Assembly (NCBI GenBank): GCA_022539475.1
Contig: VCMS01000062.1
Location: forward strand, 121,120 to 185,119
From: Gracilaria domingensis
Lineage: Eukaryota; Rhodophyta; Florideophyceae; Gracilariales; Gracilariaceae
Direction of reading: 5' to 3'
Length of the DNA: 64,000 nucleotides
Shown here: piece after piece, positions 52,701 through 61,767 of the stretch
Numbering within the stretch: the first letter of the stretch is position 1
Layout: every line of letters starts with the position of its first letter
Translations under genes and position numbers: made by a program
The notes under the pieces: model-generated
What the model saw: only the letters and a program-made list of their open reading frames with translations
Database searches by the model: none
Told to the model about the DNA's origin: nothing

Positions 52701-52912
52701 TGTACACCCGGTTCGTACGCGGCGGTCGGGGCAGGTGTCACAGCCGCGGTCCCAAATAAGGAAGGATCAGGTCCGGAGTTCATGAAAGTGGAGACCTTAT
52801 TGACGCTTGACGGGACACCATTAGGTCCGTTGGAATAGATTTGAGCCGAAAGCGCGATGGCAAAGATGGAAGTGAGAGTAGAAAGCAAGTGGAAAACACG
52901 AAGAGTGCACAT
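49763..52912 (-). CDS. Secreted heparinase-II/III-like protein with Ser/Pro linker and Arg/Trp tail, copy A
   Basis: 1049 aa from the ATG at 52912, which begins a signal peptide (MCTLRVFHLLSTLTSIFAIA, then LSAQ). The frame is open 73 codons further, but a TATA box at 53033-53040 lies downstream of that longer start and 121 bases above this one. The N-terminal body is an all-helical toroid-like domain as in heparinase II/III and alginate lyases (HPRVLFDRHGWHQLLQRY, IFSNWALYHGHLYITNLVLE, YPDGATFEDAYTYFIALREG), then a beta-sandwich-like part (SYFSPRRGLLIARSSEAENA, WPADDDGADLGFTREQFN). About 140 residues of Ser-Pro-x repeats form a stalk (about 870-1010). The last 39 residues are strongly basic with five Trp. 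A role on anionic extracellular polysaccharide, as lyase or binding protein, is plausible; the catalytic residues are not proven. Confidence 0.75.
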   Translation of the reverse strand: MCTLRVFHLLSTLTSIFAIALSAQIYSNGPNGVPSSVNKVSTFMNSGPDPSLFGTAAVTPAPTAAYEPGVHPRVLFDRHGWHQLLQRYSNADTFDLPTSWSYFNRKASQSLVTSNNVLKTLAHMERDGQTAVYTGEEDLSSASSETLDKLKPLANHIMDMSERHCQSFFLCAVWASVNEKVVEERGTGESFTTTTVDDCIKASVAWAKVLLAHRAVNCAGKCPNGDGASRAFLWDEKRWFQVSNDWYSAGSSLALTLDVLHDRFSVDERRVVLSALALLMYKQTSWGTAVESSRSSPNAEQHPHRIFSNWALYHGHLYITNLVLEGETNFDAYARAVLLSGRTTGFNSGLHHRFNALISAYMKHAIYPDGATFEDAYTYFIALREGSLALVAAERRGLRVMDTDRFRALIHNAAQMMEPWQCARIVGHSSGGGISYPAWAALFKYAYPDGALPQMVWKQRMGKDFKNNNPCRIQWGQVLTHVTVLGLEHGTSTYAESPQGLESEFLQHFPLSYFSPRRGLLIARSSEAENAIYMHFDARPDAFLVGHDNADRGVFTLTAFKTAWIDDFVWVRNIDSRKHSLMHIDGLAQDARAPSVAMVRVEDNGREVVATANLTYAYNVQWARNWPFNTAPRAAVTVYDEDGSMRLDNMLFDEAEYGHPHDFGWPADDDGADLGFTREQFNMHGDPDVGFRGMWVWKRKYRETKLDWMVRSVILNRGVAGPGFFMVVDSARVSEWSTSNMFESYLMLADGVQVETQSSNCNGNRCRIVLVNDDGIAQVDVHVSTMGQAVSYRVEKFSSDKEHTRLIIRSDHVQEELFWMAFHPHVGEPERFSMEQLSPRSLKAVYDDEEFIYGVDSDTHGIVQGDRAEGTPPASPSSSPSPSASISVTPSASASPTPSATVSPSVSPSVSPTVSPTASPTPSVSATPSPSVSASPSVSPTASASALPSRLASPSPSNSFTPSPSVSAKPSVSASSSATPSVSSSPSPSSAATIPSSSASITPSPTPSVSRAPKRRNVTRKRWLRRRWWRRNWWQRRRHSSSSSRMYKD

Positions 52913-53032
52913 TGCTCCAAGGAGTAAGTTGTTAAAGGTAATTGGATTAGTATAAAAGGCGGTGAAAGGCTGTAAGTTATGCTGTGAGATGTTGAAAGAT
53001 TGTTTGAGTTTGATCGAGAGGAATCGGTGAGA

Positions 53033-53040
53033 GTTATATA
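53033..53040 (-). promoter_or_regulatory. TATA box, copy A
   Basis: TATATAAC on the minus strand, 121 bases upstream of the ATG at 52912; the same box is present at the same distance in copy B. Confidence 0.6.
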
Positions 53041-53819
53041 CCGCAACATTGCGCTGAAGTTTGTAAGAATCCTGCTTGGAGCCATTGTTGTGCAGAAAGG
53101 CCGGTTTGGGTTTCTTTCCCTTTAGAGACACATGTTAAATACGGTGACAAGCATTGCTGGTAGAGTCGGTAAAGGGCAGCAAATGAGGTTACGAATGGCG
53201 CATTTGCATCACGACAAAAATGAGTGCAGACCATTTATGGGATGAATCGGAAGCCATGTTGAATTAGGCCGGCAGCGGTCAAAGTAACGTTCTCTCACTA
53301 GAAAGGCCATTGCCTTCTCATGGCAATTTCTGATAATCTCTCCAGCAGCTAGACCCTGACGCTCGCGCAGCGCTGGAAAACGCAATCGTAGAGTTTTACT
53401 GGAATTTCGAGGTACGAAGAAGATTTATCGGAACGGCATTGCGTGGGAGGCAGATCTTTACAGCGTCGCCGTCGACTGCACTTGTGGCTCAATTATTCGC
53501 GTTCACTACAGACTATACTCCGCCGTCGTCTTGACACCGGCCGTTGCCGTACTCGTGTCTTGGCCGGCTGTTGACGTGCTCGAGTCTTGGCCGGCGGCTG
53601 CCGGCCTCGTTTCTTCGCCAGTTTAGCAACAAGAAATTGCCGCCCAAAGAAAGGAAGAAGAAGAGCAAGATAAAGATAAAAATAAAGAAGAAGAAGCAGA
53701 GTAAACTTCTCGGCATATTTTTCTTCGGTCACCTCAACATCTTTTGCGATATAATGAATTGTGTATTGGTGAAAGGCAAATGTAAACCTTTTAGCGGCCG
53801 CCCTGATATATTCTAGCAT

Positions 53820-54570
53820 TGAAACAGTGTTGCCTCGACACTTTGTTGAATTGTATGCAATGCAACCAAGTGTCGAGACAACAGCTCAAAGAGAGCGATT
53901 GCGCTTGTTTAGTACAAGCAATGAAAGATGTAGTTATGGTACACATGTCAGGAAGGAATCAGATCATGCAGTGCTGAGATGCCCTCTGACTAACTCCTCT
54001 CGCCAAGAAACGCGACCCCCATAAATTCAGGTGTGAACAGTTATAACTGTTCACACCTGGGTGCAACGGATCGAGAAGATCCACTGCAGTGCCGTCCGAA
54101 TGAGGACGACGGTTGGCTCTGACAACCAGTGACCAGTCACCACGAGCACACTGTGCTATGGCTAGAGAGGATCTCGCAGTGGCGGTTTCGGTGTGAAGCT
54201 GCTTGCGATGTCAAGGGCGGCCCAGAGGGAGGGCTGGTTGAGGGAGATGTCTATAAGCATCCGTAGTTGTAGTTTGTATGATAGAGATGAGATCCTTTAC
54301 TTATCGCAAGATCGCGTAGTGCGCTTGAGTTGAAGAACTTCGAACGCCGAGTCCAATGGTGACAGCAAACTGTCAGGGCACGGCGCATAAAGACAAACTA
54401 AGTCTAAAGTACCGTGACAACATGTCGCACATATCTACAAAAATATGAGTCTCCAAGAACTGCTTAGACAACACTCGCATAGATTGTCGGCCTTCCTGAC
54501 GAAATAGAACTTCCTTTAACGAACGTTCTGCTTCGACCTAGGAAATAGAGGTTGTTGTCGGAAGTAAAGA
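53820..54570 (+). mobile_element. Diverged LINE 3' end, interrupted
   Basis: Two blocks match the LINE at 32793-33272. Block one (about 53830-54020) encodes RCSYGTHVRKESDHAVLRCP. Block two (about 54447-54570) matches the 3' part, including CTTAGACAACACTCGCATAG and the AAGAAGAAAGAAGAA tail. The 430 bases between them have no match in the other copy and begin with the 32-base palindrome. It belongs to a different, older copy or subfamily; a few sites break the frame. No target duplication was found. Confidence 0.6.
54028..54059. repeat. Perfect 32-base palindrome
   Basis: Each half is 16 bases and begins CAGGTGTGAACAGTTA, its exact reverse complement follows with no spacer. It lies at the left end of the non-LINE block inside the old LINE copy, so it may mark the end of a small inserted element. 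Confidence 0.9.
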
Positions 54571-55961
54571 AGAAAGAAGAAATACAAGCGATGTGACTGC
54601 GCGCGTATATGACTCATGCTGATGAGCGAGTATTGTTGACCATACCCTGGTTAAGTTTTCAGCAACAACATTGTCGTTGAAATCCGCATATGAGCGAATC
54701 ACGCTCTTTTCAACACATAAACAATTCAGTTTACGTTCATTTTTGGCTCGAATGATATAAACACTAGAACTGCCTCTATTCTCGTTGCGCTTGTTGACCA
54801 ACGATGCTTACTCCGTAGCTCCATCTTCCCATTTCTCTCTTTGCTTAAAACCGTTACACTCCCTGGGTGAATTTTTGCCGTTGTACCCTCCTCGTAAAAG
54901 CGTAGCCGCGCCCATTAACAAGAGCACGTTCCGCCAATCTTGCAATATTGTCTCATGGAAAAATGTTTTTCACGGCAATCATGCAGGCAGGCACATCAAA
55001 TCCCCCACGAGCCATATGTGATCTAATCACATATCTAGAGGTGTATATGCTCAATTGAAAGAACTCATTTTAGCTCGCAGGTTGTATTCAAAACACATTA
55101 GAAGTGTAACACAGCACTCGCCATTAAAATGTCTGGCCTTGTTAAGGAGAGAGGGCTACATGGAATAATGCTTCCGTAGTATCTCAAAATCAGAGACACT
55201 ATCCCACACTAAAGAAAGAAAGCATCTGCCGAACACAACTCTGGATATATCTTACAGACGAGAAAACAAGCCATATAACACTTCAAAACCGTTCATGATA
55301 CTCTTTCAGAACGTTTCTAGCAAACATCTTTCTCGTTTGTGCGTATAAACAAGCTATGACTCCATGCGACTTCCATTTGGCTAGTAGTACGATATTCTGG
55401 TCAAGCATTCTTTTTACATACGAAGGAAAAACTGTCTCGCTAAACTACTTGTGAAGGAACGAGGGACGTTGAAAAATGAGGGACATTTAAGAACGAATGC
55501 ATGAGGATGTAGAAATCAAAAAAAGAAATCGTCTTCACAAGAGCATGCATTAGATACTTCATGCACTTTTCTGACTCAATGCGGAAGATCTGGACATGAT
55601 AACAAAGTACTTTTGCTACAGATACTGATACAGTATCTATTGGACACCTCTTATTCTTGATTATGCGCATAGAACAATAAGTACTTATGTTTTTCGAAAG
55701 ACCTAAACCTGCTACTAATGGCTTTTGATATAGAGAAATTCAACATGGCTTCCGATTCATCCCATAAATGGTCTGCACTCATTTTTGTCGTGATGCAAAT
55801 GCGCCATTCGTAATCTCATTTGCTGCCCTTTACCGACTCTACCAGCAATGCTTGTCACCGTATTTAACATGTGTCTCTAAAGGGAAAGAAACCCAAACCG
55901 GCCTTTCTGCACAACAATGGCTCCAAGCAGGATTCTTACAAACTTCAGCGCAATGTTGCGG

Positions 55962-55969
55962 TATATAAC
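55962..55969 (+). promoter_or_regulatory. TATA box, copy B
   Basis: TATATAAC, 121 bases upstream of the ATG at 56090; same spacing as copy A. Confidence 0.6.
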
Positions 55970-56089
55970 TCTCACCGATTCCTCTCGATCAAACTCAAAC
56001 AATCTTTCAACATCTCACAGCATAACTTACAGCCTTTCACCGCCTTTTATACTAATCCAATTACCTTTAACAACTTACTCCTTGGAGCA

Positions 56090-59000
56090 ATGTGCACTCT
56101 TCGTGTTTTCCACTTGCTTTCTACTCTCACTTCCATCTTTGCCATCGCGCTTTCGGCTCAAATCTATTCCAACGGACCTAATGGTGTCCCGTCAAGCGTC
56201 AATAAGGTCTCCACTTTCATGAACTCCGGACCTGATCCTTCCTTATTTGGGACCGCGGCTGTGACACCTGCCCCGACCGCCGCGTACGAACCGGGTGTAC
56301 ACCCCCGAGTGCTCTTTGACCGACACGGGTGGCATCAGCTTTTGCAACGTTATTCAAACGCCGATACTTTTGATCTCCCCACATCTTGGTCTTACTTCAA
56401 CCGCAAAGCATCTCAGTCCTTGGTCACTTCCAATAATGTCCTGAAAACGCTGGCTCATATGGAGCGAGATGGCCAAACTGCGGTTTACACTGGAGAGGAG
56501 GACCTATCATCTGCTTCGAGTGAAACGCTTGATAAATTGAAGCCGCTCGCCAATCACATCATGGACATGTCGGAGAGGCACTGCCAAAGCTTCTTTCTAT
56601 GTGCGGTGTGGGCCAGCGTCAATGAGAAGGTTGTCGAAGAGCGCGGAACTGGCGAGTCATTCACTACCACCACCGTTGAGGACTGCATCAAGGCCTCCGT
56701 TGCATGGGCAAAGGTGCTCCTGGCACACCGCGCTGTCAATTGTGCCGGCAAATGTCCCAATGGAGACGGTGCCTCTCGAGCGTTTTTGTGGGATGAAAAA
56801 AGATGGTTCCAGGTATCCAATGATTGGTACTCGGCAGGGTCTTCGCTGGCACTCACCTTGGATGTGCTGCACGACCGGTTCTCTGTGGATGAGCGACGCG
56901 TTGTGCTCAGCGCATTAGCGCTGCTCATGTACAAGCAGACGTCTTGGGGGACCGCAGTCGAAAGCTCGCGAAGCTCTCCCAACGCTGAACAGCACCCCCA
57001 CCGCATCTTCAGCAACTGGGCATTGTACCACGGCCACCTGTACATCACCAACCTTGTGCTTGAGGGTGAGACCAATTTCGACGCATATGCGCGCGCCGTG
57101 TTGTTGTCGGGCCGCACTACTGGTTTCAATTCGGGGCTGCACCACCGCTTCAACGCCCTCATCAGCGCTTATATGAAGCACGCTATCTACCCGGACGGTG
57201 CGACTTTCGAGGACGCTTACACATACTTCATCGCTCTTCGCGAGGGATCGCTAGCGCTGGTGGCGGCTGAGCGCCGCGGACTGCGCGTTATGGACACGGA
57301 CCGATTCCGCGCTCTCATTCACAACGCGGCGCAGATGATGGAGCCTTGGCAGTGCGCTCGCATTGTAGGACACTCATCGGGTGGAGGAATCTCGTACCCA
57401 GCATGGGCTGCTCTGTTCAAGTACGCATACCCCGACGGCGCGCTGCCACAAATGGTGTGGAAACAGAGAATGGGAAAGGACTTCAAGAACAACAATCCAT
57501 GCCGAATCCAGTGGGGACAGGTGCTCACACACGTCACAGTTCTGAGGTTAGAGCACGGCACTTCCACATATGCCGAGTCGCCGCAAGGTTTGGAGAGCGA
57601 GTTTCTTCAGCACTTTCCACTCTCGTACTTTAGCCCTCGTCGAGGACTGCTGATCGCCAGAAGCAGCGAAGCGGAGAACGCCATATACATGCACTTTGAT
57701 GCTCGCCCCGATGCGTTCTTGGTCGGCCACGACAACGCGGATCGCGGCGTGTTCACACTCACCGCCTTCAAGACGGCATGGATTGATGATTTCGTATGGG
57801 TGAGAAACATTGACTCCAGGAAGCATTCGCTGATGCACATCGACGGCCTCGCGCAAGACGCCAGGGCACCCTCTGTGGCTATGGTTCGCGTAGAGGATAA
57901 CGGACGGGAGGTTGTTGCCACCGCAAATCTCACGTACGCGTACAACGTTCAATGGGCGCGGAACTGGCCTTTCAACACAGCGCCAAGGGCTGCGGTGACA
58001 GTGTACGATGAAGACGGCTCGATGAGGCTGGACAACATGCTTTTCGACGAAGCGGAGTATGGACACCCACACGATTTTGGGTGGCCTGCTGACGACGACG
58101 GTGCTGACCTGGGATTCACACGAGAGCAGTTCAACATGCATGGCGACCCGGATGTGGGGTTCAGAGGCATGTGGGTGTGGAAGAGGAAGTATCGCGAAAC
58201 TAAACTGGATTGGATGGTGCGTTCTGTGATACTGAACAGAGGTGTAGCGGGGCCTGGCTTCTTTATGGTTGTGGACTCGGCTCGCGTGTCTGAGTGGTCC
58301 ACCAGTAATATGTTTGAATCGTATCTGATGTTGGCGGATGGTGTGCAAGTGGAGACGCAATCTTCGAACTGCAATGGTAACAGATGTCGCATCGTGCTGG
58401 TGAACGACGACGGCATTGCTCAAGTGGACGTGCACGTGTCAACAATGGGGCAGGCAGTTTCATACCGCGTGGAGAAGTTTTCCAGTGACAAGGAACACAC
58501 AAGATTGATCATTCGCAGCGATCACGTGCAAGAGGAGCTGTTTTGGATCGCGTTCCACCCACACGTGGGAGAACCGGAACGGTTTTCAATGGAACAGCTG
58601 TCACCGCGGTCGTTAAAGGCGGTATACGACGATGAGGAATTCATATACGGTGTGGATTCGGATACGCATGGAATTGTGCAAGGCGATAGAGCTGAGGGGA
58701 CACCTCCGGCCTCTCCCAGTTCTTCGCCGTCACCGTCTGCATCCATCAGTGTCACGCCCAGTGCATCAGCATCGCCGACACCGTCAGCCACTGTATCTCC
58801 CTCCGTATCTCCCTCCGTATCCCCCACAGTTTCTCCCACCGCATCACCCACCCCTTCGGTTTCTGCAATACCGTCACCGTCTGTCTCTGCGAGCCCGTCT
58901 GTATCTCCAACAGCTTCTGCATCGGCCTTGCCCAGCCGTCTGGCGTTTCCGTCACCGTCAAACTCGTTTACTCCGAGCGCTTCGGTGTCTGCGAAGCCGT

Positions 59001-59257
59001 CCGTCTCAGCCTCATCCAGTGCAACACCCTCAGTTTCGTCAAGTCCATCCCCTTCTTCCGCTGCAACGATTCCTTCTTCTTCTGCCTCGATTACTCCCTC
59101 TCCCACTCCATCGGTTTCTCGAGCACCAAAGCGTCGGAACGTGGCACGAAAGAGGTGGTTGAGGCGTAGATGGTGGAGACGCAATTGGTGGCAAAGACGC
59201 CGACGCTCGCAGAGACGCCGACGCTCATCCAGCTCATCTAGAATGTACAAAGACTAA
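56090..59257 (+). CDS. Secreted heparinase-II/III-like protein with Ser/Pro linker and Arg/Trp tail, copy B
   Basis: 1055 aa, the twin of copy A, with the same signal peptide, helical and beta-rich parts, Ser/Pro stalk and Arg/Trp tail. Differences found by comparing the two products: D to E and G to R in the body, M to I before HPHVGEPERF, T to I, S to F and P to A in the stalk, T to A before the tail, H to R near the end, and a six-residue insertion (a repeated RRRRSQ unit) that accounts for the 18 extra bases. Synonymous changes also occur (TCT/TCA near HVSTMG; CTA/TTA before the AVYDDEEF stretch). Both copies have complete frames and the same TATA box, so both are probably expressed. The pattern suggests a recent duplication or a recent gene conversion. 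Confidence 0.75.
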   Translation: MCTLRVFHLLSTLTSIFAIALSAQIYSNGPNGVPSSVNKVSTFMNSGPDPSLFGTAAVTPAPTAAYEPGVHPRVLFDRHGWHQLLQRYSNADTFDLPTSWSYFNRKASQSLVTSNNVLKTLAHMERDGQTAVYTGEEDLSSASSETLDKLKPLANHIMDMSERHCQSFFLCAVWASVNEKVVEERGTGESFTTTTVEDCIKASVAWAKVLLAHRAVNCAGKCPNGDGASRAFLWDEKRWFQVSNDWYSAGSSLALTLDVLHDRFSVDERRVVLSALALLMYKQTSWGTAVESSRSSPNAEQHPHRIFSNWALYHGHLYITNLVLEGETNFDAYARAVLLSGRTTGFNSGLHHRFNALISAYMKHAIYPDGATFEDAYTYFIALREGSLALVAAERRGLRVMDTDRFRALIHNAAQMMEPWQCARIVGHSSGGGISYPAWAALFKYAYPDGALPQMVWKQRMGKDFKNNNPCRIQWGQVLTHVTVLRLEHGTSTYAESPQGLESEFLQHFPLSYFSPRRGLLIARSSEAENAIYMHFDARPDAFLVGHDNADRGVFTLTAFKTAWIDDFVWVRNIDSRKHSLMHIDGLAQDARAPSVAMVRVEDNGREVVATANLTYAYNVQWARNWPFNTAPRAAVTVYDEDGSMRLDNMLFDEAEYGHPHDFGWPADDDGADLGFTREQFNMHGDPDVGFRGMWVWKRKYRETKLDWMVRSVILNRGVAGPGFFMVVDSARVSEWSTSNMFESYLMLADGVQVETQSSNCNGNRCRIVLVNDDGIAQVDVHVSTMGQAVSYRVEKFSSDKEHTRLIIRSDHVQEELFWIAFHPHVGEPERFSMEQLSPRSLKAVYDDEEFIYGVDSDTHGIVQGDRAEGTPPASPSSSPSPSASISVTPSASASPTPSATVSPSVSPSVSPTVSPTASPTPSVSAIPSPSVSASPSVSPTASASALPSRLAFPSPSNSFTPSASVSAKPSVSASSSATPSVSSSPSPSSAATIPSSSASITPSPTPSVSRAPKRRNVARKRWLRRRWWRRNWWQRRRRSQRRRRSSSSSRMYKD

Positions 59258-59520
59258 CTTGTAGAACCGAAATCATAACCACTTGAAGCTTCTAACTATG
59301 TAAACAGAAGAAGAATCACATTCTTTCACATTTGGTGTTCAGCGTTTTCCCTTTCTCTGGATTTGGTTGACGTGTTTCGGTCGAAGAGTTGCAAAATCTG
59401 TTGTTGCTACTCAATTTTGGGAGCAGCGTTTGTGGGAATCATTCGTACTTGAACTTGTCCGGGCGTGTCGGACACCACATATAGTGCTTTTCAGCGCATT
59501 TAGAGCTGTGTTGTTCCTCG

Positions 59521-60048
59521 TCACAGCTGCCGTGAAATATACGACGCAACATGGGTAAAGAGGACTCTAAGGATTGCGTCGGTGCATCGGATGTGTACAA
59601 CCAAAAGCACTATACCGACGGTAGTTGTAGAGAGCGTGCACACCCTTATCACCATGTTTTTTCGCCTTAAGATCGTGTGATTGTAATGGTTGAAGATGTT
59701 ATTCAAAGAATAGTGCCGTACACCCGCAGTATAAAGGCTCAAACCATTGAAGTTGTATCCCCAGACTACAAACGGATGCGGACTCTGGAACCAGAGCCAA
59801 AACGCAGTGTTGGGAACATCTTTCCGAGTGCGGTTGTGTTCAAAAAATGGTTTCTCCTCGGGAAGAGCTTGAGAGCGTGCGGCAAAGCTTCTCATCAGCG
59901 CCGAAAGTCGTATAGCAGCAATCTCATCGGCAAAAACGTTGAGTGAAACTGAGATGGGCTCAACGATAATTATGAAAGACAGACGAAGAGCTGCTGACAA
60001 AAATGCTAAAATCGGATAAAAAAATAGGATGCATGGGCGGCCAATCAT
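59521..60048 (-). CDS. Small membrane protein frame, unknown
   Basis: 175 aa from the ATG at 60048; the frame runs further upstream to 60213 without another ATG. Two hydrophobic segments are visible: ILFFYPILAFLSAALRLSFI near the N-terminus and STTTVGIVLLVVHI near the C-terminus. The soluble part has many aromatics (NTAFWLWFQSPHPFVVWGYN, FNGLSLYTAGVRHYSLNNIF). No known family. Its helix-plus-soluble layout and EPIS text loosely recall the membrane protein at 33659-34864 (EPLS), so it may be a distant or truncated relative. It may also be a decayed gene fragment left by the adjacent rearrangement. Confidence 0.4.
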   Translation of the reverse strand: MIGRPCILFFYPILAFLSAALRLSFIIIVEPISVSLNVFADEIAAIRLSALMRSFAARSQALPEEKPFFEHNRTRKDVPNTAFWLWFQSPHPFVVWGYNFNGLSLYTAGVRHYSLNNIFNHYNHTILRRKNMVIRVCTLSTTTVGIVLLVVHIRCTDAILRVLFTHVASYISRQL

Positions 60049-60240
60049 GGAGATGTGGCTTCCAGCCTGGACGCGCAAATGTGGGGCATTGCTGCATGCA
60101 CCCAAAGCGCTGACGTCATCGCGCAAATGGCGGAGAACGAGATTGGCAGAGCAGCTCAAGCGATTGGTGTAAAGTCTATACAGTAAGCGGGGTGGGCAAA
60201 AACGCAGAAGCACAAAAAAAATCGGCGCGGCGCGCGGCGC

Positions 60241-61362
60241 TCATTGGCGCACAGCCTTGCGGTAACTGTACAAGCGCCGCCCATCGGCGCCAACGGCGTG
60301 CGCCTCAAAGGAGTGGCCGTCGAAGCGCAGCGTGAAGAAGCCGTGCGCCGCACGGCCCCACAGCGTGTGGCCCTCGCGCGGTATCCGCGCGCCGTCGCGC
60401 CGCAGCGGCAGCACGTCGCAGCAGCTCGCCCAGCGCTGCTCCTCGCCGCGCGGCGGCGGCTCGATGCGGTGCAGCTTGCTGCCGGCGCCGCTCACGATGT
60501 GGTCCACCGCGGCGCCGCCGGCCGCGCGCGGCTGCAGGTGCATCAGCGAGTGCTCGTGCCCCGAGATGTACGCCAGCATGCGCGCGACGTACGGGCGCAG
60601 CAGCGGCTCCAGCGCGTCGCGCAGCTCGGGCGTGCCCAGGTGGTCGGCGATGGACATGGTGTACATGTTGTGGTGCCCCACCAGCACAAAGTGCGAGCGC
60701 GCCGGCAGCGCGCGCAGCGTGGCCTCCAGCCAGCGCAGCTGCGCGTCCGGCGACTGCCGGTTCACCTGGCGCGCGATGCGGCCGTAGTGCGCGCCGACGA
60801 ACGGCGTGGTGTCCAGGAAGATGGCCGTGAGCGACGGCGACAGCCGCCGGCTGTAGTACGGCGACGGCATGTTCCAGCGCGCCGACAGCTGCGAGTAGCG
60901 CATCTGCGCGTCGATGGAGCCCAGGTGGTCGTGGTTGCCCAGCGAGACGAACCACGGCACGGCGTGCAGCAGCGGCTGGTGGTACACGTGCTCGAACGAC
61001 GTGTTGAACTGCCGGTCGTCCACGGAGCCGACGCCGTGCTTGTAGAAGTTGTCGCCGGTGGAGAGCACCACCACCGCCGCCGAGCGCTCGCGCTCGAGCT
61101 GCACGGCGCGCGCCAGCGCGTCGGCCACCGCCGTCTGCCCGTGCTGCGCCTCGCGCCCCCAGTCGCCCAGCACCAGCATGCTCACAGCCTCCTCGCCGCG
61201 GACGCCCTCGCCCCCACGCGCGCCGGCGGACAGCGCGACGGCCGCCAGCAGCAGCGCGGCGGCGGCGGCGGCGGCGACGGCGCCCGCCACGCGCGCCTCG
61301 CGGCGGCGCGTCGCGGGCGCAGAAAGCAGCAGCGGAGCGCGCTCGTCCCTGCCAGCGTCCAT
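60241..61362 (-). CDS. Type-5 (tartrate-resistant-like) acid phosphatase, membrane-anchored or secreted
   Basis: 373 aa from the ATG at 61362; a TATA-like CATATAAG on the minus strand about 80 bases upstream (61437-61444) supports this start. An Arg-rich N-terminus precedes one hydrophobic helix (VAGAVAAAAAAALLLAAVAL), a signal anchor or signal peptide. Metallophosphoesterase motifs in order: MLVLGDWG, LSTGDNFY, VSLGNHDH, FVLVGHHNMYT and YISGHEHSL. These are the dimetal ligands of purple acid phosphatases; the spacing and length fit the small type-5 group. Phosphate scavenging at the cell surface or in the vacuole is plausible. Very GC-rich; divergent from the GATA gene. Confidence 0.92.
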   Translation of the reverse strand: MDAGRDERAPLLLSAPATRRREARVAGAVAAAAAAALLLAAVALSAGARGGEGVRGEEAVSMLVLGDWGREAQHGQTAVADALARAVQLERERSAAVVVLSTGDNFYKHGVGSVDDRQFNTSFEHVYHQPLLHAVPWFVSLGNHDHLGSIDAQMRYSQLSARWNMPSPYYSRRLSPSLTAIFLDTTPFVGAHYGRIARQVNRQSPDAQLRWLEATLRALPARSHFVLVGHHNMYTMSIADHLGTPELRDALEPLLRPYVARMLAYISGHEHSLMHLQPRAAGGAAVDHIVSGAGSKLHRIEPPPRGEEQRWASCCDVLPLRRDGARIPREGHTLWGRAAHGFFTLRFDGHSFEAHAVGADGRRLYSYRKAVRQ

Positions 61363-61436
61363 GTTCGATCGCGTCGGCGTCGTCGGCGCGCCTGTCGCAT
61401 CGCGCCGCCGCCTCCGCGCCGCGCCGCGCGCGCGCC

Positions 61437-61444
61437 GCTTATAT
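61437..61444 (-). promoter_or_regulatory. TATA-like box of the acid phosphatase gene
   Basis: CATATAAG lies about 80 bases upstream of the ATG, an AT spot in a GC-rich region. Confidence 0.45.
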
Positions 61445-61767
61445 GCGGCCCGCGGCGCGCGCGACCCGCGCGCGCGACGCGCGCGGCCGCGCGCGCCGCG
61501 CAGCGAAGCGGCAATGGCGCGGCGCGCGCATCGCGGCGCGCGCACCACCTATCGCGCGCGCGCGCGCGCGATTGGCCGGGCGCGGCGCGGCGCGCGCCAC
61601 CGGCCGGCCGCGATCCGCCACGGCGCGCGGGCGCGCGAATATTTGACGTGGCCACGCGCGCCGCGCGGCCACGCGGCCACGCGGCCACGCGCCGGCGCGG
61701 CGCCAGCGCGGCAGAGGCCGCCAGCGCGGCGCGACGCAGCGCGCGCGCGCGCGAGTGGCGCGGCGCC

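Larger units (their letters stand above)
49715..53265 (-). repeat. Left arm of a 3.55-kb inverted duplication
   Basis: Reverse complement of 55737-59306, with an estimated identity above 99 percent from the parts compared by eye. It carries one copy of the heparinase-II/III-like gene and about 350 bases upstream of its start. The inner boundary is sharp: GAATT at 53261-53265, after which similarity stops. The outer boundary is a drop from near identity to moderate similarity near 49715. Confidence 0.93.
53266..55736. other. 2.47-kb spacer of the inverted duplication
   Basis: Not palindromic overall. Holds an A/GAA-rich stretch (about 53648-53702) that looks like a LINE tail, an old LINE copy (about 53820-54570) interrupted by about 430 bases of other sequence, a perfect 32-base palindrome, and about 1.1 kb with no gene seen. 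A minus-strand frame at 53493-53819 has repeated RxRQxPAKTR text but no recognisable domain. Confidence 0.6.
55737..59306 (+). repeat. Right arm of the inverted duplication
   Basis: Matches 49715-53265 in reverse complement and is 18 bases longer because of one tandem duplication near the C-terminal codons. Starts at AATTCAACATGG at 55737; similarity becomes weak after about 59306. Confidence 0.93.

Noticed and set aside
52913-53131. 73-codon N-terminal extension of the heparinase-like protein (also 55871-56089)
   Set aside because: It lies partly upstream of the TATA box and would bury the signal peptide 73 residues inside the protein.
53493-53819. Minus-strand frame with repeated RxRQxPAKTR text
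   Set aside because: Short, the hydrophobic part is the complement of a GAA/A-rich tail, and no domain is recognisable.
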